Origin: Kordiimonadaceae bacterium
GTDB lineage: Bacteria; Pseudomonadota; Alphaproteobacteria; Sphingomonadales; Kordiimonadaceae
Reading direction: 5' to 3'
Length of the DNA: 5,269 bases
Assembly (NCBI GenBank): GCA_014238195.1
Contig: JABABO010000102.1
Location: forward strand, 1-5,269
In this document: one piece after another, positions 1 through 5,269 of the stretch
Position numbering within the stretch: position 1 is the first letter of the stretch
Layout of the letters: the number at the start of each line of letters is the position of its first letter
Made by a program: the position numbers and the translations under genes
Notes under the pieces: model-generated
Seen by the model: the letters and a program-made list of their open reading frames with translations, nothing else
Databases searched by the model: none
Told to the model about the DNA's origin: nothing

Positions 1-1332
1 GAAGCTGCTATGACGACAGCGCTACAACGATTTGTTCCCAGGCTTAACAAAACGGATGCAGCTGCGGCTGTAGGTCATGCTCTTAAGTTTAGTTTTCTAA
101 TAGCCTGTCTTTTTGCAAGCGTTGTAACGTATTTCGCCCCTCATTTTGCAGATTTAATCAACGCTGGTGAAAATGATCGTGCGCAATTGGTTGATGTTAT
201 ACGCCTTTATGTTTGGGTGCTACCCTTCTGGACACTCATAGAAGTGGGTACTGCTGCTATTCGCGCGCTACGAACATTTGGGCCAGAAATTAAAATTCGC
301 ATATTTTATGAACAAGGCATCAGACTTATTGCCGCGATGTCGTTAGCAGCATTAGGATATCAAACATTCGGACTATTTGCCGCACATTTAATATCTGTGA
401 TTTTGTCTGCTGCGCTAACGCTAAATTTAATCGCAAAATATTATGATTTCTGGGGGGTGATCAAAGCGCCTATTCTCAGCACTATTGGTAACGACATGCG
501 GCATTTTGGCTTTGCATTGATGCCTGCAAATATCATCAAAAAATTGTTCAGTGAATTTCCTGTGATCTTATTGAATATGCTTCTGCCAGGTGCAGCAGGA
601 GCGGCAGCAAGCGGATATTATGCTGTCGCCCGTAAAATCGCTAGCGCCTTGCAAGTGGTTCGTTTAACATTTGAATATGTGATGGCACCACTCGCCAGTG
701 AAAAACATGGCGAGGGAGACATTAAAGCCCTATCAGCGATGTATAGTTTTTCTATGCGTTTGTCTGTGAGTATTGCGATGCCGCTTGGTGCGGCACTGAT
801 CATGGCCCGCAGTGATATTTTAGCAACAATGGATCCTAGTTTTATAGCGGCTAGCAGTGTCATATTTATCTTATGCTTTGCCCGTACCTTAGAGGCGCTC
901 ACTGGCCCCTCCTCCGCACTTATTGAAATGCTTGGACACCGCTTTCTGCCTGCATTCAACAGTACAATGGGTTTCCTAATTCTTGCTGGCTTAGGGGTAT
1001 TTTTAATCCCCCACTATGGCTTAAACGGTGCTGCGATCGCAGCCGCTATTGGTTTAAACGTCACTGCTATTTTATCTTTCTTACAATGTATTTATTTATT
1101 CAAACTGAACCCCTTTGATCGGGATTACTTGAAAGTCGCTTTGATTTCAGCTACATCCGCCTCTTTAATTTTGATAGTGGCTCAAAAATTAGGTTCATTA
1201 TTTTCAGTAGGAATTAATTTACTCACTGCCTTCTTTATGCTGTGTTTGGCATTATGGACAATTATGCGCTATGGTTTGAATAGTAAGGACCGTGCAGCAC
1301 TGGGCAGACTTGGTAAAATTGCTGATATATAG
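1..1332 (+). CDS. Polysaccharide (Wzx/RfbX-like) flippase, 5'-truncated by the window edge
   Basis: Inner-membrane protein of the MATE/Wzx fold (COG2244-type O-antigen, exopolysaccharide or teichoic-acid export family), which flips undecaprenyl-linked glycans to the periplasmic face. The frame is open from base 1 and ends at TAG 1330-1332. An ATG at 10 would give 440 residues, but it is probably internal. The visible protein opens with a loop (TALQRFVPRL) that usually follows TM2, and about 12 hydrophobic segments follow where the family commonly has 14, so roughly 50 N-terminal residues are missing. Counting from the ATG at 10, segments lie near 24-50, 62-86, 103-118, 120-142, 164-193, 200-225, 248-270, 277-300, 316-333, 338-363, 374-391 and 397-418. 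The stretch around residues 70-105, a helix followed by a basic loop rich in R and K, is typical of the family. The family is recognised from overall pattern and hydropathy, with no catalytic motif to confirm it. The substrate is unknown. No glycosyltransferase is visible here; any glycan cluster would lie upstream. Confidence 0.85.
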   Translation, partial: EAAMTTALQRFVPRLNKTDAAAAVGHALKFSFLIACLFASVVTYFAPHFADLINAGENDRAQLVDVIRLYVWVLPFWTLIEVGTAAIRALRTFGPEIKIRIFYEQGIRLIAAMSLAALGYQTFGLFAAHLISVILSAALTLNLIAKYYDFWGVIKAPILSTIGNDMRHFGFALMPANIIKKLFSEFPVILLNMLLPGAAGAAASGYYAVARKIASALQVVRLTFEYVMAPLASEKHGEGDIKALSAMYSFSMRLSVSIAMPLGAALIMARSDILATMDPSFIAASSVIFILCFARTLEALTGPSSALIEMLGHRFLPAFNSTMGFLILAGLGVFLIPHYGLNGAAIAAAIGLNVTAILSFLQCIYLFKLNPFDRDYLKVALISATSASLILIVAQKLGSLFSVGINLLTAFFMLCLALWTIMRYGLNSKDRAALGRLGKIADI

Positions 1333-1338
1333 CGAGAC

Positions 1339-1366
1339 CAATAAATAATAAGATCATTATTTATTG
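1339..1366. terminator. Perfect 11-bp AT-rich hairpin just after the flippase stop
   Basis: CAATAAATAAT (1339-1349) is the exact reverse complement of ATTATTTATTG (1356-1366), with a 6-base loop AAGATC. It begins 7 bases after the flippase stop codon, the usual place for a transcript 3' end. The stem is almost all A-T and no T-run follows (GATAAG), so it is not a canonical intrinsic terminator. It may instead be a 3'-end stabilising hairpin, a weak terminator or a protein-binding palindrome. The inverted repeat is seen directly; its role is inferred. Confidence 0.45.
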
Positions 1367-1390
1367 ATAAGTCGAACCGACACAAATACT

Positions 1391-1433
1391 TATAGCCAAA
1401 TAAGGGGATCAATATTCACTGCAATTGGCTATA
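1391..1433. repeat. 9-bp inverted repeat with a 25-base loop
   Basis: TATAGCCAA (1391-1399) and TTGGCTATA (1425-1433) are perfect reverse complements separated by 25 bases. RNA from this stretch could form a 9-bp stem with a large loop. As DNA it could be a pair of half-sites for a dimeric or looping regulator upstream of the hydroxylase gene. No known operator or riboswitch consensus was recognised. Confidence 0.4.
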
Positions 1434-1501
1434 GGACGTGAGTGACATTAATATCTACAGTCTAATGTGATCAAATTTACTATATGGGCAAAAAAGCTAT
1501 T

Positions 1502-1512
1502 TATGCTATTAT
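1502..1512 (+). promoter_or_regulatory. Possible extended -10 promoter for the hydroxylase gene
   Basis: TGCTATTAT (1504-1512) fits an extended -10 element: TG, one base, then TATTAT, which matches 5 of 6 bases of TATAAT. No good -35 hexamer lies 16-18 bases upstream, as expected if the TG extension compensates. Transcription would start near 1519, giving a leader of about 25 bases that carries the ribosome binding site at 1534-1537. The AT-rich background makes chance matches common. Confidence 0.3.
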
Positions 1513-1533
1513 GCATTAATTACGGGTGCAGCC

Positions 1534-1537
1534 GGAG
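1534..1537 (+). promoter_or_regulatory. Ribosome binding site that sets the hydroxylase start at ATG 1544
   Basis: GGAG at 1534-1537 lies 6 bases before ATG 1544, a good Shine-Dalgarno spacing. The longer in-frame GTG start at 1526 is preceded by AATTACGG, which has no comparable site, and GGAG would then fall inside the coding region. ATG 1544 is therefore the preferred start. Confidence 0.7.
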
Positions 1538-1543
1538 AAAATT

Positions 1544-2308
1544 ATGAGCTTATACAGTCGTGAAAGCCACTATCTAAACAAGATGGGGGTGAAGGAACTT
1601 AATCGCGCCTTTTTCACCCATTATACTGTGATCGTTTATCTGACACTTGCAACGATAAGCGCTTTTGCTGCGGTCTATTATAGCAATGATATTCTGCGCC
1701 AAGGGCTTGCTGTCTTGGCTGCGACCATTAGTTTTCCGTTATTATGGTATATCACTCATCGCTGGATTTTACATGGTCAATGGCTTTATAAATTTAAGTA
1801 TACGGCTGCACTGTGGAAACGTATTCATTATGATCACCATCAAGACCCTTATCATCTGGAAGTACTTTTTGGGGCCCTTAGAACAACAATTCCACCGATT
1901 GCACTCATTATGATGCCCCTTGGTTATGCCATCGATGGCTGGGGTGGGGCTGCAGCAAGTTTTTCGACAACGTGTTTAGTCACTTGTTTTAATGAATATT
2001 GTCATTGCATTCAGCACTTAAATTTCAAACCAAAACAACAATGGCTAAAGCATATCAAAGAGCAACATCTGATGCATCATTTCCAAGATGAAAACGGGAA
2101 TTATGGCATCACAAATTATTTTTGGGATAAGCTATTTAATACTTATTATGTGCGCAAAGCGCGCAAGAAAAAAAGCCCTACCGTTCATAATCTTGGGTAC
2201 ACTCCAGAAATCGCTCATGCTTATCCTTGGGTCGCAGAATTATCGGGGGGTGTTGATAATCGTTCCCCGCGTGAAAGACGCACAAATAAGCCGATCAATA
2301 ACAATTAA
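1544..2308 (+). CDS. Fatty acid hydroxylase superfamily membrane protein (sterol desaturase-like di-iron enzyme)
   Basis: An integral membrane protein of 254 residues from ATG 1544 (260 if GTG 1526 is used) that should insert a hydroxyl group into a lipid using O2 and a dimetal centre. The histidine motifs are complete, numbering from ATG 1544: HX4H at 72/77 (HRWILH), HXXHH at 95/98/99 (HYDHH), HX3H at 154/158 (HCIQH) and HXXHH at 175/178/179 (HLMHH). This arrangement and spacing resemble the yeast Scs7/FA2H sphingolipid fatty acid 2-hydroxylases, here without a cytochrome b5 domain. Hydrophobic segments lie near 28-46, 54-71, 113-130 and 134-150, placing the histidine clusters on one membrane face. 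The C-terminus after residue ~200 is basic and polar (KARKKK, then RSPRERR) and probably cytosolic. It follows the flippase on the same strand after ~210 bases and converges with the hydrolase gene. Family assignment is firm. The substrate (fatty acid, ceramide-like lipid, lipid A acyl chain or sterol/carotenoid) cannot be told from sequence. Confidence 0.9.
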   Translation: MSLYSRESHYLNKMGVKELNRAFFTHYTVIVYLTLATISAFAAVYYSNDILRQGLAVLAATISFPLLWYITHRWILHGQWLYKFKYTAALWKRIHYDHHQDPYHLEVLFGALRTTIPPIALIMMPLGYAIDGWGGAAASFSTTCLVTCFNEYCHCIQHLNFKPKQQWLKHIKEQHLMHHFQDENGNYGITNYFWDKLFNTYYVRKARKKKSPTVHNLGYTPEIAHAYPWVAELSGGVDNRSPRERRTNKPINNN

Positions 2309-2406
2309 ACTAATAACCCGACGACGATTCACTGATAAGATGATCTAGCGCGAATTAAGGCTCAATTTTTTGTCAATTCCTGGGTTTTGTCATTCCTTGG
2401 GCTTTG
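2309..2406. other. Convergent intergenic gap, no clear terminator
   Basis: These 98 bases separate the stop codons of the hydroxylase (+) and the hydrolase (-). A T6 run occurs at 2366-2371 on the plus strand, but no convincing GC-rich stem precedes it. On the minus strand I also find no stem followed by a T-run. The distal part is taken up by the 17-bp tandem repeats. How transcription ends between the two genes is not evident. Confidence 0.5.
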
Positions 2407-2418
2407 TCACTGCTTGGG
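2368..2418. repeat. Three imperfect 17-bp tandem repeats spanning the hydrolase stop codon
   Basis: Plus-strand units are TTTTGTCAATTCCTGGG (2368-2384), TTTTGTCATTCCTTGGG (2385-2401) and CTTTGTCACTGCTTGGG (2402-2418). Neighbouring units agree at 14 of 17 positions and the outer two at 13 of 17. Read on the minus strand, the third unit encodes the last codons and TGA stop of the hydrolase (ending P-K-Q-stop), and the other two lie directly downstream. All three units keep a TGA at the same place. Because 17 is not a multiple of 3, the three TGAs fall in three different reading frames. Confidence 0.85.
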
Positions 2419-4188
2419 GATCAAAGGCACCAACAGGTGCGAATCATATTTTCCGCCCGTGTAAATGATATGCTGACCTTTATTGACCGTTTTTTTATGG
2501 GCAAGGGCTGGATGATCTATATGGTCATGACCTGCTATGGCCACTTCTAGGATTTCACCTGCTAAAAACCGAGTGCTACTGGGTAGAATTTCAATTTCAA
2601 CAGGGACAATTTCATTTTTCTCAAGCAATTGGCTGCGCGTGTGGGATAAAACGGGTTGCAAAGGGGTTGAAAGCGCTGCATCTTTTTCGCGTTGTGAAAC
2701 CCGTAACCATCCCATTGCAACAGGCGTTTTATTATATCCTGCTTTGCCATAAAAATTAACAATATTACCCAGCACATCATATTTCTTTATTGCGATGAAT
2801 AAATCCATGTCTGATGCACCGTCTGCTTTGACCCACAGCTTCAACTTCATGTTACCAGTTAGTTCCGTTTCTTGGGCGAAGGTTTTACGGAAGACGGTGC
2901 TGCCCTTTTGTGCGTCATATTGTGCGCGAGAGACGCTTTTTAATGCAGTTCCTTGCAATGTCTGTTCAGCTGCATCCAGATAATATGCAACTTCTTGTTG
3001 GGTCACCAAAGGCCATTTATTTTCATGTCTGATTTGGTATTCTTCTAACGTATCGCGTATTTCTAGACGCACTGCTGGACGCTTTTCAAAATCATTATTC
3101 TCGCCCTTCAAAAAATGATCAAAAAAGGCGGTCTGAACGGCTACTGCTTCTGGACTATAATAAAAAGGCCATTTTGAACGGCCATGAGTGAAAAGCCATT
3201 TCTGAGCCGAGCCTATACGCTTAAATGCTTCTAACGATCCACGGGTATGCATACCATGATCAGACCAACTGGCACAAATCAGTGCTGGGACTGTGATTGA
3301 TTCTAACGCAATACCTGAAGGCGGCTGTAAGTTTTCCTGTCCCCATTTCACCAGCATCGGGCGCGTCTGACCAAACTGTATAACAAATTTAGGTGGCAGA
3401 TTAATGGCATTCGACTTTTGACGTGCACGGTCAAGCCAGAATTCAGTAAAAGCTGTTTCTGGTATTCCGCCGTGAAATAAGACTTCACGGAAAACATCAC
3501 TTTGCCCTTCCCAAGGAATGATTGCCTTTAAAGCAGCTGGTACCTCACTGTTTAGGCCAGAACTAGCAGCTGCCCACTGAGCGATTGCAAGGTAAGACAC
3601 ACCCGTCAGGCCTACGTTGCCATTGCTCCAACCCTGTACACCAGCCCAAGTGATCGCATCATGAAAATCATAACGATCTTGCAGGCTAAACAGATTAGCT
3701 ACGCCGTCTGATTTGCCATATCCACGACTGTCGAGCATGACAACAGCGTATCCCTGTTGCACCCAGTAGGCAGGGTCTGGCCCTTCCCAGGGTGTCCAAG
3801 GACTGACATTGATGGGGCCCATATTATAATCTGGCTCCAAATGTCTTCTTAACATATCAGGGTATCTGATCGGTCCTTCATCTTTGTGATAAGCCGTTAG
3901 CATCATAACAACAGGATACTGTTTTACGCTATTAGTATCCCTAGGCTTTGGACGATATATAGTAGCAGAAAGCCGTGTCCCATCACGGACTATGACAGCG
4001 ACATCCTGTTCAATCATTACGTCGCCCTGAAGCGCTGAAATGTCCAAAATATTTACAGGGCTATCTGGGTCTGCATAAAGGTCTGTTAAATCTGAGGGGC
4101 GAGAGTCTTCATTCGTATCCAGTAAATTCATAGCCAGCAGAATAAGGGCGCCCACACTTACAACAGATATCAATCCTTTTGTTCGCAT
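2407..4188 (-). CDS. CocE/NonD family hydrolase (X-Pro dipeptidyl-peptidase S15-like) with N-terminal export signal or anchor
   Basis: A 593-residue serine hydrolase predicted to cleave an ester or amide bond, normal length for the family. The N-terminus MRTKG followed by a hydrophobic stretch (6-23) is a signal peptide or uncleaved anchor with no lipobox cysteine and no clear AXA site, so the enzyme is probably periplasmic or membrane-tethered. The alpha/beta-hydrolase domain spans about 55-365. It shows the oxyanion-type TAYHK (Tyr100), DSRGYGKSDG (153-162), the nucleophile elbow GVSY (Ser198), Asp310 in SWSDHG and His335 in LFTHGRSKW, which together make a full catalytic triad. A C-terminal jelly-roll (PepX_C-type) domain covers about 395-593 and closes with the family-typical GGKYDSHLLVPLIP. 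The start is supported by GGGGA (4196-4200 on the plus strand), 7 bases before the ATG. It lies 34 bases after the VOC gene, so the two are probably co-transcribed. Family members include cocaine esterase, cephalosporin acylases and alpha-amino acid ester hydrolases; which activity applies here is unknown. Confidence 0.93.
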   Translation of the reverse strand: MRTKGLISVVSVGALILLAMNLLDTNEDSRPSDLTDLYADPDSPVNILDISALQGDVMIEQDVAVIVRDGTRLSATIYRPKPRDTNSVKQYPVVMMLTAYHKDEGPIRYPDMLRRHLEPDYNMGPINVSPWTPWEGPDPAYWVQQGYAVVMLDSRGYGKSDGVANLFSLQDRYDFHDAITWAGVQGWSNGNVGLTGVSYLAIAQWAAASSGLNSEVPAALKAIIPWEGQSDVFREVLFHGGIPETAFTEFWLDRARQKSNAINLPPKFVIQFGQTRPMLVKWGQENLQPPSGIALESITVPALICASWSDHGMHTRGSLEAFKRIGSAQKWLFTHGRSKWPFYYSPEAVAVQTAFFDHFLKGENNDFEKRPAVRLEIRDTLEEYQIRHENKWPLVTQQEVAYYLDAAEQTLQGTALKSVSRAQYDAQKGSTVFRKTFAQETELTGNMKLKLWVKADGASDMDLFIAIKKYDVLGNIVNFYGKAGYNKTPVAMGWLRVSQREKDAALSTPLQPVLSHTRSQLLEKNEIVPVEIEILPSSTRFLAGEILEVAIAGHDHIDHPALAHKKTVNKGQHIIYTGGKYDSHLLVPLIPKQ

Positions 4189-4195
4189 TTTCCTG

Positions 4196-4200
4196 TCCCC
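4196..4200 (-). promoter_or_regulatory. Ribosome binding site of the hydrolase gene
   Basis: On the minus strand GGGGA lies 7 bases before the ATG at 4188, within the 34-base gap after the VOC gene. A second purine stretch, AGGA, is only 2 bases from the ATG and is too close to be the main site. A dedicated site indicates independent translation initiation within a shared transcript. Confidence 0.55.
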
Positions 4201-4222
4201 GTCAAAACTAATCGTCCAGTTC

Positions 4223-5263
4223 TTAAGGTGTCATCTGCCTTAGTGAAAAAACATTACCATCAATATCATGTGCAAAAACTTCAAGGTAGTCCTTCAATGC
4301 TTGCGGTTTACTGAGAAAGCCTACCCCTAGCTCAGATAACCGTTGATATTCTTTTTCAATATTCCGGACTTCTATGGTGAACGAATACCCAAGATCGCTA
4401 GGTTTTTGTTTTTCAGTTGCCTTTGGTGTTGCTGGATTGATAAATTGCAATATTTCCATCACTTTGGAACGTTGATCCAACCGAAACCAACCGATTTTGA
4501 CTTTTGCATTATCAAGATCAAATAAATTATCAGCAAATGAGGTGCTACCAGTTTCCATCACACGGGACGGTTTGATCGCAAAGACTTTTTCATAAAAGTG
4601 CATCAAGCGGTCACGGTCATGGGTGAATAACGACACCTGTGACATCCATATATTTTGGCCCCCTCCTTGCGCAACTTCGGGATAGCCTGCATCATCCAAT
4701 GCTTTGCCTTTTAACTGCTCTAGTTCCATCACATTGCCTTCTGGGTCATATGCATAAATATAACTAACGCCGTATGTAGGGGAATAGACAGGGTGTTGAT
4801 TACGATTTAACACCCGTGCCCCTTGTGCGACAAATTTCTCATGCCCTGGGTCTGATGCCGGTGATTGATAACATGTATGCGACATGCCAGGACCATAGAT
4901 GGGACGCTGAGTTAAAGGCAAATCATCATTGTGCTGATACTCTGTTAATTCCAATATCCAGTTCGGCGCTTGTAAAACGGCCCTATCATAGACCACATTA
5001 TCACGTTGAAAAAGACGATTAATGGCAGGATCATCCTGTATTTTCATGCGGCTAATGACTTGAAAACCCGTAGCCCCTTGATAAAATGCCAAAGCACGAT
5101 CAAGGTCCTGCACAGAAAGCGCAATATGCTGCAGACCCATAATATCCGTCGGCGTATCAAGCAATGTTGTCCTCGCATCAAATTCAAAGGTTTCTGCGTT
5201 AAGACTAATCGTAAAGAACAATGGCAATATGAATATTATGCTAACCTTTGCCCAAAATTTCAT
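4223..5263 (-). CDS. Exported tandem VOC-fold protein (glyoxalase/bleomycin resistance/dioxygenase superfamily)
   Basis: A 346-residue protein with a cleavable signal peptide (positive n-region MKFWAK, hydrophobic core ~8-21, likely cut after SLNA at residue 23), so the mature enzyme should be periplasmic or secreted. It holds two VOC modules. Module 1 (~43-183) starts MGLQHIALSVQDLDRALAFY and has all four positions expected for a metal site: His46, Glu105, His129 and Glu180 (in DPEGNVMELEQ). Module 2 (~206-343) keeps the fold pattern (SLFTHDRDRLMHFYEKVF, HDIDGNVFSLRQ), but the equivalent positions read Gln209, Glu270, Tyr293 and Ser340, so it has probably lost metal binding. The start is 6 bases from the window edge, so its ribosome binding site and promoter cannot be seen. 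The frame stays open upstream, but the signal peptide supports this ATG. It is the first of two tightly spaced minus-strand genes. VOC proteins include lyases, isomerases, dioxygenases and binding proteins; the reaction here is not determinable. Confidence 0.9.
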   Translation of the reverse strand: MKFWAKVSIIFILPLFFTISLNAETFEFDARTTLLDTPTDIMGLQHIALSVQDLDRALAFYQGATGFQVISRMKIQDDPAINRLFQRDNVVYDRAVLQAPNWILELTEYQHNDDLPLTQRPIYGPGMSHTCYQSPASDPGHEKFVAQGARVLNRNQHPVYSPTYGVSYIYAYDPEGNVMELEQLKGKALDDAGYPEVAQGGGQNIWMSQVSLFTHDRDRLMHFYEKVFAIKPSRVMETGSTSFADNLFDLDNAKVKIGWFRLDQRSKVMEILQFINPATPKATEKQKPSDLGYSFTIEVRNIEKEYQRLSELGVGFLSKPQALKDYLEVFAHDIDGNVFSLRQMTP

Positions 5264-5269
5264 GATAGC

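Noticed and set aside
618..959. 113-residue minus-strand open frame inside the flippase gene
   Set aside because: It lies wholly antisense to a well-supported membrane protein gene, has no recognisable domain, and reads as an ordinary shadow frame.
1484..1519. 11-codon mini-ORF (MGKKAIYAIMH) upstream of the hydroxylase as a possible leader peptide
   Set aside because: It has no ribosome binding site, no run of a single regulatory amino acid and no attenuator-like hairpins after it. It also overlaps the likely promoter.
1526..1543. GTG start at 1526 adding six residues to the hydroxylase
   Set aside because: No Shine-Dalgarno precedes it, whereas ATG 1544 has GGAG at a 6-base spacing. The candidate promoter would also leave it almost leaderless.
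2088..2348. 86-residue plus-strand frame overlapping the hydroxylase 3' end and the gap
   Set aside because: It is out of frame with the histidine-rich hydroxylase, shows no domain and has no start signal, so it is a shadow frame.
2366..2371. T6 run in the convergent gap as an intrinsic terminator
   Set aside because: No stable stem precedes it; only 3-4 bp pairings can be made with the upstream bases.
2368..2384. TTGACA on the minus strand within the first repeat unit as a -35 promoter box
   Set aside because: No -10-like hexamer occurs 16-18 bases further on; the sequence there is TCGCGC. The match is explained by the repeat.
2368..2418. The 17-bp repeats as a CRISPR array or iteron-type origin
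   Set aside because: The units are directly abutting with no spacers, number only three and are diverged, and no cas, rep or partition gene is nearby.

Overview
The window looks like chromosomal DNA of a Gram-negative bacterium. It holds a polysaccharide-type membrane flippase, a membrane di-iron lipid hydroxylase and two genes whose products carry export signals. Base composition is moderately AT-rich by eye, and all four genes look alike in codon style, so nothing marks one as recently acquired. Pseudomonadota, perhaps an alphaproteobacterium, is my best guess, but this is an impression from the protein families and not a demonstrated assignment. I see no rRNA, tRNA, insertion sequence, CRISPR array or phage gene.

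Layout. Positions 1-1332 (+) hold the C-terminal ~85-90% of a Wzx/MATE-fold flippase whose start lies left of the window. Positions 1333-1543 form a ~210-base gap with no convincing gene. It contains a perfect 11-bp AT-rich hairpin, a 9-bp long-range inverted repeat, a weaker dyad and a possible extended -10 promoter. Positions 1544-2308 (+) encode a fatty acid hydroxylase superfamily protein with a complete ten-histidine metal set. A 98-base convergent gap (2309-2406) follows; its distal part holds three imperfect 17-bp tandem repeats that run across the stop codon of the opposing gene. On the minus strand, 5263-4223 encodes an exported two-module VOC (glyoxalase/dioxygenase fold) protein. 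It is followed after 34 bases by a CocE/NonD-family serine hydrolase (4188-2407), very likely in the same transcript.

How the genes may work together. The two plus-strand genes both act on membrane or envelope lipids: one flips a lipid-linked glycan, the other hydroxylates an acyl chain or similar lipid. A shared surface-lipid theme is plausible, but the structured gap suggests separate transcription. The two minus-strand genes form a compact pair of envelope-directed enzymes, an alpha/beta hydrolase acting on esters or amides and a metal-type VOC protein, which could act in sequence on an exogenous substrate. That substrate cannot be read from sequence.

I did not find a clearly new system. 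The items most worth a second look are the stop-codon-spanning tandem repeat, the exported VOC protein with one intact and one degenerate metal site, and the hairpins between flippase and hydroxylase.
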